A stretch of DNA of 64,000 nucleotides, taken from Planctomycetota bacterium. GTDB lineage: Bacteria > Planctomycetota > UBA1135 > GCA-002686595. Each line of letters starts with the position of its first letter. The first letter of the stretch is position 1. The notes under the pieces were generated by a model. It was not told the origin of the DNA and searched no databases. It was given only the letters and a program-made list of their open reading frames with translations. The stretch covers positions 1 to 64,000 of the forward strand of contig VGYZ01000004.1 in assembly GCA_016872795.1 (NCBI GenBank), written 5' to 3'. Positions 27,668-35,948 of the stretch are shown here, piece after piece. A program made the translations under genes and the position numbers.

Positions 27668-28156
27668 ATGTTCCGCATGCAGATCCTGCTCATACGCCAC
27701 GCCATCGCCCAATCCAGTTCCGCCTCCGGGCTGGATGCCGAGCGCGCGCTCACGCCGGAAGGTCGTCGCGAGTTCGAGCGAATCGCGTCCGCACTCGCCG
27801 CGCTCGGCCTGCGCCCGCGGCTCGTGCTGCACTCCCCTTGGCGCCGAGCGCACGAAACTGCTGCCTTGCTCGAGGCGCGCTTCCAAGCCACCTGCCAGCC
27901 CTGCCCCGAGCTCGCCCAAGCGCCGTCGACGGAGCTGCTCGGCCGCATGGGGTCCGGTGATGTCGCCCTCGTCGGCCACGAGCCGTGGATCTCGGCCCTC
28001 GCAGCTTGGCTGATCACGGGCAAGCGCGAGCTTGCGGCTGGCTTCCCGTTCGAACGCGGGGGCTGCGCGCTGCTCGAGGGGCGCGCGCTTCCGGGCGAAG
28101 CGCGGCTCGTCGCGTTCCTGCCACCTGCGATGCTCTCCGGCCTCCGCCTGCGCTGA
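27668..28156 (+). CDS. sixA: Phosphohistidine phosphatase SixA
   Basis: A 162-residue cytoplasmic histidine-phosphatase-superfamily protein. SixA removes phosphate from histidine phosphotransfer (HPt) domains. The catalytic motif is ILLIRHAIAQ with the RH pair at residues about 10-11, and the second catalytic His is in VALVGHEPW. LHSPWRRAHETAALL carries the conserved arginine. Length matches SixA (160). An in-frame ATG at 27677 would give MQILLIRHA, closer to most family members; both starts are possible. It is divergent from ppk1. The HPt of the CheA at 43462 is a possible but unproven target. Confidence 0.9.
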   Translation: MFRMQILLIRHAIAQSSSASGLDAERALTPEGRREFERIASALAALGLRPRLVLHSPWRRAHETAALLEARFQATCQPCPELAQAPSTELLGRMGSGDVALVGHEPWISALAAWLITGKRELAAGFPFERGGCALLEGRALPGEARLVAFLPPAMLSGLRLR

Positions 28157-28188
28157 GGTCCGGGCCCGAACCGGCGCGCGAGCGCGCG

Positions 28189-28206
28189 CCCAAGGGCTCC
28201 CTTGGG
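28189..28206. repeat. Inverted repeat downstream of sixA
   Basis: CCCAAGGG and CCCTTGGG face each other across two bases, 33 bases after the sixA stop. There is no T-tract. It may act as a weak terminator or a dyad protein-binding site. Apart from this and the repeat at 28500, I see nothing gene-like in the 403-base gap 28157-28559. Confidence 0.6.
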
Positions 28207-28499
28207 GGCCTGCCGTCCCCGCTCCCTCGCGGCGACGCGACAGCCACCTCGCTCGCCTTGGCCTCGCTGCGCGAGCGAGCGCCGTACTCCAACTCGGCGC
28301 CACGGTGCCATCGTCTCGCTTCTCTCGCGCACGCTCCGCAGCGCAGCGGGGCCGCTGGCGCGAAATGTCGAGGCGAATCGTAGTGAGCCGAGTTCGGAAG
28401 CGAGCGTAGGCGCGGCTGCGACTCATCAGCACCGAAGATCGCGCCCCTCGCCTGCACGCCCCCTCGACGCGTCCGGAGGTTGCTGCGCGATGTCCTTGG

Positions 28500-28517
28500 A
28501 ACGAGCGCACGCTCGTT
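28500..28517. promoter_or_regulatory. 18-base dyad upstream of the KaiB-like gene
   Basis: AACGAGCG and CGCTCGTT flank a central CA, a perfect 8-base inverted repeat ending 43 bases before the KaiB-like start. Size and place fit an operator or a small 5' hairpin. No clear -35/-10 pair is visible nearby. Confidence 0.45.
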
Positions 28518-28559
28518 GAAGGTCGCGCGCGCGAGCCGTAGCCTGACCGGAGTCCCACT

Positions 28560-28841
28560 ATGCCGGTGCCTCGCCTCGAGCTGTTCGTCCATGGATCGAC
28601 TCGCGCGGGCCGCGAGGCACGCGCGCATGTGGAGCGGCTCTCGGCCGCCTTGGGCGGGGACAACTTGCAGGTCGCCTTGATCGACCTCGAGCTGCAGCCG
28701 GAGGCCGGCAAGGCGCTCGATGTCCGCCTCACACCCACGCTGGTGCGCCGCGACCTGCCTGGCGCGCCGCGCGTGTTCGGTTCGCTCGCCGATCTTGCCG
28801 CGAGCGCCCGCGCACTCGCTCTCGCGGAGGTGGCCCCGTGA
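28560..28841 (+). CDS. KaiB-like thioredoxin-fold protein
   Basis: A 93-residue protein matching the KaiB domain in length and pattern. PRLELFVHGSTRAGREARAH is the first strand, loop and helix. GDNLQVALIDLELQPEAGKA is the second helix/strand region. VRLTPTLVRRDLPGAPRVFG includes the conserved Thr-Pro-Thr-Leu-Val segment. SLADLAA ends it. KaiB is the circadian clock protein that binds KaiC and changes fold. Related KaiB-like proteins and KaiB domains at the N-termini of sensor kinases occur outside cyanobacteria. No KaiA or KaiC gene is in the window. Its stop overlaps the start of the GGDEF-EAL gene (GTGA), so the two are translationally coupled. Probably it is a fold-switching or docking partner for that enzyme. 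Confidence 0.82.
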   Translation: MPVPRLELFVHGSTRAGREARAHVERLSAALGGDNLQVALIDLELQPEAGKALDVRLTPTLVRRDLPGAPRVFGSLADLAASARALALAEVAP

Positions 28842-30910
28842 ACGAAGCCCCCGAGGAGCGGCCGTACGAGCTCGTACCAAGGCAAGCGGGTGCGGAACTC
28901 TGCGAACCTTGGATCGAGCAGGACCAGGACGCACTGCTCGCGCTCGACGGCGCGGGCAAGGTTTGCTCGCTCAACTCCGCTGCGGCCCGCTTGTTCGGCT
29001 CCACGCGCGAGGCGTTGCTCGGAACACGTCTTGGAACGCCGCTCGCCGCTCCCACGGGCACGGAACTCGTGCTGCACCACGCTGGACAGGGCAGCGTCAC
29101 GCTCGAACTCGTGCCGCTGGGCGAAGCAGTCGGCCGACGCTGGCTGCGCCTGCGCGACATCACTTCCCTGGCAAAGACACGCGACGCCCTGGCCACGCTG
29201 CACGAGCGCGCGACGCTGTTCGAGTGCGCGACGAGCGACGGGCTGTGGCACTGGGATCTCTCGGCGGACCGCGCCCACTTCTCCCCGCGCTGGCGAGAGC
29301 TGCTCGGCCTCGCGCACGAGCGGCTCGATGACTCGATCGGCGAGTGGTTCGATCGCGTCCACCCCGAGGATCTCGAGCGCGTCCAAGCGGAACTGCGCGT
29401 GCACATCGCCGGCGCGACCGAGCTGTACGAGTGCGAGCACCGACTCCAGTACCACGGCGGCGGCTGGCGCTGGGTCCGCTGTCGCGGCAAGGCGTCGCGC
29501 GACGCACAGGGCCGAGCGCTGCAATTCGCCGGCTCGCTGAGCGACATCACGCACCTGAAATTGGCCGAAGAGCAGCTCGCTCATCGCTCGTTCTACGACA
29601 CGCTCACCGAGCTCCCCAACCGCGCGCTGTTCCACGATCGACTGCGCCACGCACTGCGTCGCGCCGCGCGCCGAGCAGCGCGCCGCTGCGACTATGTGTT
29701 CGCGGTTCTGCTGCTCGATCTCGATCGCTTCAAGTTGATCAACGAGAGCCTCGGACACTTCGCGGGCGATCGCCTGCTGGTGATGATCGCGCGGCGCCTC
29801 GAGCTCTCGCTGCGCCCCGGCGACACGGTGGCCCGACTCGGCGGCGACGAGTTCGCGATCCTGCTCGATGATGTCGGTGACGCCTCGGACGCCGTGAAGG
29901 TCGCCGATCGCGTGCACGGCGAACTCTCGGCGCCGTTCAACATCGGCGGCCATGAGCTGTTCGTCAGCTCCTCGATCGGCATCGCCACTTCGCTCACCGG
30001 CTACCACCGTCCGGAGGACGTGCTGCGCGACGCGGACACCGCCATGTACCGCGCCAAGGCCTCCGGCCGTGCGCGCCACGCACTGTTCGACTCCGCCATG
30101 CACGCCCACGCCGTGCAGCAGCTGCAAATCGAGCGCGACCTGCGACGGGCCGTCGAGCGCCACGAGATGCGCGTGCACTACCAGCCGATCGTGTCGCTCG
30201 CGACGGGGCACATCGGCGGATTCGAGGCGCTCGTGCGCTGGACGCATCCCGAGCGCGGCCCGATCTCGCCCGCCGACTTCATCCCGATCGCCGAGGAAAC
30301 CGGGCTGATCGTTGCCCTCGGGCGCTGGGTGTTGCGGCAGGCGTGCATGGAGCTCGCGACATGGCAGCGCAAGCTCGGCAATCCGCGCGCCTGCACGCTC
30401 TCGGTCAACCTCTCGAGCAAGCAGCTCAACCAGCCCGATCTCGCGCATCAGATCGCGCAGATTTTGGTGGAGACGGGCGTGAAGGGAGAGGCGCTGCAAC
30501 TCGAGATCACCGAGAGCGCGATTCTCGAGCGTCCCGACGCCGCCAAGTCGATCCTGCTCAAGCTCAAGGAGCTCGGGCTCAAGCTCTCGATCGATGACTT
30601 CGGAACGGGCTATTCTTCGCTCTCGTACCTGCAGCGCTTCCCGATCGACTCGCTCAAGATCGATCGCTCGTTCGTCCAGCACCTCGGCTCGGAGCGCGGT
30701 GAGCAGAGCGATGACGCGCGCATCGCGCGCACGATCGTGATGATCGGCCGCAACCTCGGCAAGAGCGTCGTGGCCGAAGGCGTGGAGACGGCCGCTCAGC
30801 TCTCGCTCATGCGCGCGGTCGAGTGCGACCACGCTCAGGGCTATTTTTTCTCCAAGGCCGTCGACGGCGATAGCGCGCTGGCGCTGATGGCCGCGGGTCG
30901 ACGCTGGTAG
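28838..30910 (+). CDS. PAS-PAS-GGDEF-EAL cyclic di-GMP enzyme
   Basis: A 690-residue protein without membrane helices. Residues about 25-110 are a PAS domain (ALLALDGAGKVCSLNSAAAR). Residues about 125-240 are a second PAS of the PAS_3 type (GLWHWDLSADRAHFSPRWRE) with its PAC end (SLSDITHLKLAEEQL). Residues about 250-415 are GGDEF with intact ARLGGDEFAILL and an RPGD inhibitory site five residues before it. Residues about 430-685 are EAL with EALVRW, LEITESAI, DDFGTGYSSLSYL, KIDRSF and EGVE. Both cyclase and phosphodiesterase sites look complete, so net activity cannot be predicted. The GTG start overlaps the KaiB-like stop. Confidence 0.95.
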   Translation: MNEAPEERPYELVPRQAGAELCEPWIEQDQDALLALDGAGKVCSLNSAAARLFGSTREALLGTRLGTPLAAPTGTELVLHHAGQGSVTLELVPLGEAVGRRWLRLRDITSLAKTRDALATLHERATLFECATSDGLWHWDLSADRAHFSPRWRELLGLAHERLDDSIGEWFDRVHPEDLERVQAELRVHIAGATELYECEHRLQYHGGGWRWVRCRGKASRDAQGRALQFAGSLSDITHLKLAEEQLAHRSFYDTLTELPNRALFHDRLRHALRRAARRAARRCDYVFAVLLLDLDRFKLINESLGHFAGDRLLVMIARRLELSLRPGDTVARLGGDEFAILLDDVGDASDAVKVADRVHGELSAPFNIGGHELFVSSSIGIATSLTGYHRPEDVLRDADTAMYRAKASGRARHALFDSAMHAHAVQQLQIERDLRRAVERHEMRVHYQPIVSLATGHIGGFEALVRWTHPERGPISPADFIPIAEETGLIVALGRWVLRQACMELATWQRKLGNPRACTLSVNLSSKQLNQPDLAHQIAQILVETGVKGEALQLEITESAILERPDAAKSILLKLKELGLKLSIDDFGTGYSSLSYLQRFPIDSLKIDRSFVQHLGSERGEQSDDARIARTIVMIGRNLGKSVVAEGVETAAQLSLMRAVECDHAQGYFFSKAVDGDSALALMAAGRRW

Positions 30911-31014
30911 CCCCGGGCTTGGCCGGAGCCGGTCGGGCCGGATTCCGCAGGACTCTTCAGCCCGCCGCCGGGTTCGCCCGATCCGCCCCGGCTCAGGCAG
31001 CCGTGGCGCTCGGC

Positions 31015-31043
31015 TTGACATCCGCACGCCGATCGTCGAGCAT
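31015..31043 (+). promoter_or_regulatory. Possible sigma-70-type promoter
   Basis: A consensus TTGACA at 31015-31020 is followed after 17 bases by GAGCAT (31038-31043), a weak -10 match. It lies 68 bases before the ATG of the exported sugar dehydrogenase gene. The -35 is perfect, the -10 poor. Confidence 0.4.
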
Positions 31044-31056
31044 TGCTTCCATGGAA

Positions 31057-31075
31057 AGGGGCTCCCAGAGCCCCT
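31057..31075 (+). repeat. 5'-leader hairpin of the sugar dehydrogenase gene
   Basis: AGGGGCTC and GAGCCCCT pair across CCA, an 8-base-pair stem between the presumed promoter and the ATG at 31111. It could stabilise the message or attenuate transcription; no T-tract follows. Confidence 0.55.
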
Positions 31076-31110
31076 GGTCTGCCGTTCCAGCACCTACCGG
31101 ATCTGCCTCC

Positions 31111-32946
31111 ATGCGCCACTTCGCCAAGTCAGCAGCTCTAGGGGCTCTCGCCCTCGCCGCAGCCTCGCCCTCCGCTCTCGCCCAGACTCTTCAGGCGACG
31201 CTCTTCAAGAGCGGCTTCTCGCAGCCCGTGTACCTGTGCTCGCCTCCGGGCGATACGACCCGCCAGTTCGTGGTCGAGCAGGGTGGCAAGATCCGCATCA
31301 TCAAGAACGGCACCACGCTCACGACCAACTTCCTGAACCTCGGCTCGGCCGCGGGCGGTGGACTCGGCAAAATCTCCACCGGCAGCGAGCGCGGCCTGCT
31401 CGGCCTCGCGTTCCACCCGAATTACGCGCAAAACGGCTACTTCTACGTCAACTACACGGCCGCCACCTCGGGCGCGACGGTGATCGCCCGCTATCAGGTC
31501 AGCCCGACCAACGCCGATGTCGCCTCGACCACCGAGCTCGTGCTGCTGACGATCGCGCAGCCCTTCTCGAACCACAACGGCGGCTGCATCCAGTTCGGGC
31601 TCGACGGCAAGCTCTACATCGCCACCGGCGACGGCGGCAGCGCCAACGACCCCAACAACGCCGCGCAGAACACCAGCTCGCTGCTCGGCAAGATGCTGCG
31701 CCTCGACATCAACCTGCCCGCGCCGTACATCCCCGCCGACAACCCCTATGTCGGCGCCGGTGCGCCCCTCGACGAGATCTGGCACATCGGCCTGCGCAAC
31801 CCGTTCCGCTTCAGCTTCGACCGCTCGACCGGTGACATGTACATCGGCGATGTCGGGCAGAACGCGGTCGAGGAAATCGACTTCGCCCCCGCTGGCGGGA
31901 GCGGTCGCAACTACGGCTGGCGCTGCATGGAGGGCAACACGAGCACCGGCCTCTCGGGCTGCACGCCGAACTCCCCCGCTCTGACGGCCCCGCTGCGCGA
32001 CTACACGCAGGCTTCCGGCGGCCACTGCTCCGCGATCGGCGGCTATGTCTACCGCGGAAGCACGGTTTGTGGCCTGCAGGGCACCTACTTCTACGGGGAC
32101 TACTGCTCGAGCGCGATCTGGTCGCTGCGCTACGTCAACGGACAGGTGTCGAGCTTCACGGTCCGCACCACCGAGCTCGAGCCCGCGGGCACGCCCACGA
32201 TCAACTCGATCAGCTCCTTCGGCGAGGACGCCAGCGGCGAGCTCTACATCCTCGACTACTCCGACGGCGAGATCTACCGCATCGACCCGGCCGGCGGCGC
32301 ACTCGACTGCAACACCAACGGCGTCGCCGACGGCTGCGACCTTCAGAACGGCACCTCGCTCGACTGCAACTCGAACGGCATCCCGGATGAGTGCGACATC
32401 GCGGGTGGCCTGCCGGACTGCAACGCCAACGGCCGTCCCGACAGCTGCGACATCGCGAGTGGAGCCCCGGACGTGAACGGCAACGGCATTCCCGACAGCT
32501 GCGAGTGCCAAGGCGGCACCCCGCCCTCGACCTACTGCACCGCCAAGATGAACAGCCAGTTCTGCGTTCCGGCCATCGGCTACCAAGGTACGCCGAGCCT
32601 CTCCAGCGCCGGTCCGTTCCGCATCACCGCGACGAACCTGCTCAACAACAAGCAAGGCCTCGTCTTCTACGGCTTCGCGCAGGCCGCCGCGCCCTTCCAA
32701 GGCGGCACGCTGTGCGTGCAGGGGCCCGTGAAGCGCACCCCGGCGGCGAACACCGGCGGCAGCACCACCGGCAACAACTGCACCGGCACCTTCAACTACG
32801 ACTTCAAGGCCCTGATGACCTCCGGCTCGGACCCCCTGCTGCAAATCGTCGGACAGCCGGTCAACGCCCAGATCTGGAGCCGCGACCCCGCGGACACCTA
32901 CACCACGAACCTCACCGACGCGGTTCGCTTCCAGATCTGCCAGTAG
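31111..32946 (+). CDS. Exported PQQ-type sugar dehydrogenase with Ca-binding repeats and shared C-terminal domain
   Basis: A 611-residue exported protein. Signal peptide MRHFAKSAALGALALAAASP. Residues about 25-390 are a six-bladed soluble glucose/sorbosone dehydrogenase fold: FVVEQGGKIRIIKNG, RGLLGLAFHPNYAQNGYFYV, SNHNGGCIQFGLDGKLYIAT, HIGLRNPFRFSFD, GDVGQNAVEEIDF. It probably oxidises sugars with pyrroloquinoline quinone. Residues about 395-470 are four thrombospondin-type-3-like repeats (DCNSNGIPDECDIAGG) that should bind calcium. Residues about 475-611 are the domain also found at 16139-18541 and 34315-35709 (YCTAKMNS, LVFYGFAQAAAPFQGGTLCV, QIWSRDP, ICQ end). The ATG at 31111 gives an ideal signal peptide. 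Confidence 0.93.
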   Translation: MRHFAKSAALGALALAAASPSALAQTLQATLFKSGFSQPVYLCSPPGDTTRQFVVEQGGKIRIIKNGTTLTTNFLNLGSAAGGGLGKISTGSERGLLGLAFHPNYAQNGYFYVNYTAATSGATVIARYQVSPTNADVASTTELVLLTIAQPFSNHNGGCIQFGLDGKLYIATGDGGSANDPNNAAQNTSSLLGKMLRLDINLPAPYIPADNPYVGAGAPLDEIWHIGLRNPFRFSFDRSTGDMYIGDVGQNAVEEIDFAPAGGSGRNYGWRCMEGNTSTGLSGCTPNSPALTAPLRDYTQASGGHCSAIGGYVYRGSTVCGLQGTYFYGDYCSSAIWSLRYVNGQVSSFTVRTTELEPAGTPTINSISSFGEDASGELYILDYSDGEIYRIDPAGGALDCNTNGVADGCDLQNGTSLDCNSNGIPDECDIAGGLPDCNANGRPDSCDIASGAPDVNGNGIPDSCECQGGTPPSTYCTAKMNSQFCVPAIGYQGTPSLSSAGPFRITATNLLNNKQGLVFYGFAQAAAPFQGGTLCVQGPVKRTPAANTGGSTTGNNCTGTFNYDFKALMTSGSDPLLQIVGQPVNAQIWSRDPADTYTTNLTDAVRFQICQ

Positions 32947-32965
32947 CAACGCTGGCGTTTCCCAT

Positions 32966-33006
32966 CGCGGGGGCCGGCTCGCCGTTCAGGCGTGCCGGCC
33001 CCCGCG
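32966..33006 (+). terminator. Strong hairpin after the sugar dehydrogenase gene
   Basis: A perfect 13-base inverted repeat (CGCGGGGGCCGGC with GCCGGCCCCCGCG) surrounds a 15-base loop that itself can pair CGCC with GGCG. It begins 20 bases after the stop codon. There is no T-run, as is common for terminators in GC-rich genomes. Confidence 0.75.
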
Positions 33007-34233
33007 CTTGCGCCGCGATCTGGGTGGGCGGAGCGAGCCGAAGCCACCCCGGGTCTCGAAGGCCCCCTAGTGGGTGCCCCTGGAGGATGCCATGGGCGGG
33101 TCACCCTCGTTGTTGCCCCTGATGGTGCATTGGAAGCGCAGCCTCGGACGCTGACCCGAGAAGCTGACCTTGGCGACCCCGCGTCGGCTCGCTGACATCT
33201 CCCGTAGGGGTGCCGCGAGCTCCCGGCGGCATCCGGCGGGCAGACGAGCACGCGGCGGGCTCGCCCGCCGCGCCCAGTGCCGCGCCGGCTGCACCGCGGC
33301 CTGGGCACCGTATCTCGGGACCCATGTCCAACCGACGCCCCGCCAGCGCCCTCGGAGCGTCATAGGCGAGCCGTACCTAGAGTGTCTCCGCCCAGGGCGA
33401 CCGTCGCCTCACCTCCCCGCCAAGCGGCTCTGGCCTGCATGATCCACGGCGGCCACGCCGCTACCTCGCCGCGGGTCGCTCATTCCGCGCGGGTTCCTGT
33501 TCAGCCCGCCACCGTGGGCTCCTCGGCGCACTGTCCGCAGCCCCCTGCTTCGCGCTCATCGCGGCGGCCTCGCGCACCCCAGCGGTGCCGGCGACTGACT
33601 CGGTTGACCCAGAGAGAGCCCTGCGCACATCCGTGCACTTGCACGCCGGTGTCAGCGCGGCCCGGACTTCGACGCGCAACGGCGTGGTGCCAGCATGTCT
33701 CCAAAGACGGCACAGGCGCAGCGGCCCGTCGACTCGCGCAAGGTTGGGGTGCCCCTGGGATGCGCAGCGAACCAACCCGCACCGACCAACTCAGGCCGAC
33801 CAGTTCAGGCCGACCCACCCGCGGGGATCGACGCTCGCGACTCCGACGCGGGCGCCCTGACTACCCCCACGAAGCGCAGCGTCGGCACGACCCGAGGCGT
33901 CGCAACCGCGAGCGAGTCCCTGTCCGGCACGGGGTGCCTGCCCACACCGGCCCTCCGTTCGGCTGCGCGAGCCGAGCCACCATTGCGCCTGCGACCCCGA
34001 GTCCGCGAGATGCCGCTGTAGAACCGCGGCCGCAGCGCCGCGGCATGATCGCATCTCGGGGCGAAGCCGGGAGCTGTCCCTGCCCAGTCGCGGCCCAAGT
34101 CCGCCTTCCGGCGGCCGCCCGCATTCCCTCCAAACCTGCGATCTCGCACATCGGGGCCGCATCCACCGCGTCCCGGACTCCTTCGCCAACCTCCGCGCAA
34201 GGCGGGGCACAGGAGGCGAACGGCACAAGCAGG
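33007..34233. other. 1.2-kb region without a recognisable gene
   Basis: Bounded on both sides by terminator-like hairpins. All reading frames lack the third-position G/C bias of the real genes and none resembles a known family. The longest open frames (33277-34275 forward, 33067-33363 reverse) have mixed codon use and low-complexity Arg/Pro/Ser translations. I see no tRNA, rRNA, RNase P RNA or tmRNA signature. A short near-repeat (ACTCAGGCCGACC, then GTTCAGGCCGACC) lies near 33790-33820. It may be a decayed gene, an unrecognised RNA gene or spacer. Confidence 0.6.
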
Positions 34234-34271
34234 GCGAGCGGCGCCCCCCTTGGCGGGGAGGCGCCGCTCGC
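34234..34271 (-). terminator. Strong hairpin after the exported protein gene at 34315
   Basis: A perfect 12-base stem (GCGAGCGGCGCC with GGCGCCGCTCGC) is extended by four C-G pairs around the loop TTGGC, with one bulged A. It lies 44 bases past the stop of the leftward gene. A smaller inverted repeat (AGCGATC ... GATCGCT, 34285-34303) sits between them. No T-run follows. Confidence 0.7.
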
Positions 34272-34314
34272 TTGAGTTTGCGCCAGCGATCGCGCGGATC
34301 GCTGCGCTAGCCGA

Positions 34315-35709
34315 TCACGGGCAGAGCGTGATCTCGAGGCCGTCCGACAGGTGCGTCGTCTTCGGGGCCGGCGGGTCGCGGAACCACGCCTGGATGTCGA
34401 AGATGCCGCCAGCGGCAACCGGGAAGCCGGTCTGGGCCGCGAGGGACGCGTTGATGTCGAGCGACATCGAGCCGTCGCACGCGTTCGCGGTGCCGCCGGT
34501 ACTCTGGGTGGCCGAGCGGAGGGTCGGCGACTTGACGCACAGGAAGCTCGACGAGGTCGGGCTCCACGGCACGGCCACGCGCCCAACACCGTAGAAGAGC
34601 AGGCCCGTCTTCGCGCCTTCAAGGTTGGTCGCGGTCAGGATCGCCGGACCGGCGTTGCTGGCGCTGGGGACGCCGCTCGCGAGGGTCATCGTGCCGTTGC
34701 AGCCGTTCGAGGTCGTGCCGGCCGTGCAGTAGTTGACGGCCTGAGCCGCGCAACCGCCGCAGGAACCGTTGTTGCCCAGCACCATATAGAACCCGGAGAA
34801 GGGGTTGCCCGGGGCGCCACCGAACCAGTAGCAGCCCGTGCCACCACTCGGAGCGGAGGGGCAGGAGGTTCCCGGAGTCAGACCGCCGCCGGCGAGGTCG
34901 TTGTCGACATTGATCCAGAAGCCGTCGTCGTTGGAGAGGCCCGAGCCGCAGGGGTTGCCGTACAGCGGGTCCGTTGAGCACGGCACGGTGTATGTGCACG
35001 AGCCGGGAACCGTGGCGAAGGGATCGCCCGAGAGCAAGATGCCCTGGTCGCCCGAACCGGTGAACACATTGTCCATCTGCCACGACCAGTTGAAGCGGTC
35101 GAGGTCAGCGTTGTTGTCGTAGAGGCCGTCGGCGTCGGACTGCATGCAGAAGCCCGTGTTGCCCAAGTCGAACCCGACGACCCAGCACTGCAGGGCGCCG
35201 GTCGACGTGCCGCCCGGCATCGTGGCGATCGGGAGTTGGAACACGGTGCCCTGCGTCGAGAGCGCCGGGGGCATCGGAGCCGGCGGGAAGCCGCCGCACT
35301 GGCCGCCGAGCGTGTCGAAGAAACCGACCTTGATGTCGACCGTGCCCAAGAGAGCCTTGGTGCAGTAGCCGACCTCGAAGAAGGTCACATCGTTGTCGGT
35401 GGTCGCACCCACCGGAGCCGTACCGCCGAGGCCGCCGGGGATCCGGCCTTCGTCGATGTAGGTCTCGCAGTAGCCGGTGCCGGTATAGAAACCGCCACCG
35501 GTCCAGGTGCAGGTGTTGTCGTAGATGAAGTTGGTGACGGCGCGGATCTGAGATTCGCGCGCGGAGGTCACCGGCTGGCCGGTGCGCAGGTTGATCACCG
35601 GCCCTTGCTGAATGGCACCGGGGATCGGGTAGACGTTGTCCACCTGTTGAGCGAAGCTCGAGCCGCACACGAGGGCAGCAGCGGCGGCGATCAGGGTCGA
35701 ACGGACCAT
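34315..35709 (-). CDS. Exported Cys- and Gly-rich protein with shared C-terminal domain
   Basis: A 464-residue exported protein of unknown function. Signal peptide MVRSTLIAAAAALVCGSSFA. The body is rich in Gly, Asn, Thr and paired cysteines (TCTWTGGGFYTGTGYCETY, DNDVTFFEVGYCTKALLGT). It reads like a beta-rich secreted or surface protein. The last 140 residues are the domain also present at 31111-32946 and inside 16139-18541: NYCTAGTTSNGCNGTM, ILTATNLEGAKTGLLFYGVG, FLCVKSPTLR, QAWFRDPP, and the end LSDGLEITLCP. Two ATGs are 6 bases apart; the one at 35709 has AGGAG 8 bases upstream and is preferred. Codon bias is strong. It is transcribed alone. Confidence 0.9.
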   Translation of the reverse strand: MVRSTLIAAAAALVCGSSFAQQVDNVYPIPGAIQQGPVINLRTGQPVTSARESQIRAVTNFIYDNTCTWTGGGFYTGTGYCETYIDEGRIPGGLGGTAPVGATTDNDVTFFEVGYCTKALLGTVDIKVGFFDTLGGQCGGFPPAPMPPALSTQGTVFQLPIATMPGGTSTGALQCWVVGFDLGNTGFCMQSDADGLYDNNADLDRFNWSWQMDNVFTGSGDQGILLSGDPFATVPGSCTYTVPCSTDPLYGNPCGSGLSNDDGFWINVDNDLAGGGLTPGTSCPSAPSGGTGCYWFGGAPGNPFSGFYMVLGNNGSCGGCAAQAVNYCTAGTTSNGCNGTMTLASGVPSASNAGPAILTATNLEGAKTGLLFYGVGRVAVPWSPTSSSFLCVKSPTLRSATQSTGGTANACDGSMSLDINASLAAQTGFPVAAGGIFDIQAWFRDPPAPKTTHLSDGLEITLCP

Positions 35710-35765
35710 GTACATGTCTCCTGAGAAGTTAGTGAGAAAAGGAGGGAGAGAATCTCGGCCTCCAA

Positions 35766-35794
35766 GCGTAACGCGCTCAGCTAGAGTGCGTCAA
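35766..35794 (-). promoter_or_regulatory. Possible promoter of the exported protein gene
   Basis: On the minus strand TTGACG (35794-35789) is followed after 17 bases by TTACGC (35771-35766), about 57 bases before the ATG at 35709. The -35 is close to consensus and the -10 is weak. Confidence 0.35.
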
Positions 35795-35948
35795 ACCGGA
35801 TTCCTAGCGTACCTAGGAGGGACCCCCGCCGGGGCAAGTTCCCCAGTAGAAGTTTCCGGCGCGCCGCGGTCGCGGAAGCCGGACCCTCACCATGCTCGAC
35901 GGTATCACGCCCCGCGGGGGTGGGAAGGGGGGGGGGCGGAATTTTCTG

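Noticed and set aside
28189..28517. An RNA gene in the gap between sixA and the KaiB-like gene
   Set aside because: Two short inverted repeats only; no conserved RNA family signature and no clear promoter.
28560..28841. A complete Kai circadian clock
   Set aside because: Only a KaiB-like protein is present; neither KaiA nor KaiC appears in the window.
25247..31093. A reverse open frame of over 1,900 codons covering ppk1 and everything up to 31 kb
   Set aside because: Only the part up to 27556 is Ppk1. The remainder is antisense to sixA, the KaiB-like gene and the GGDEF-EAL gene and has shadow-type composition. Long stop-free antisense frames are expected at this GC content.
33067..33363. 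Reverse 98-codon frame in the gene desert
   Set aside because: Weak codon bias, no start context and no recognisable motif, although the last 35 residues look less random than the rest.
33277..34275. Forward open frame of 332 codons in the gene desert
   Set aside because: Mixed third-position use and Arg/Pro/Ser-rich translation with no domain; it also runs through the terminator-like hairpin at 34234-34271.
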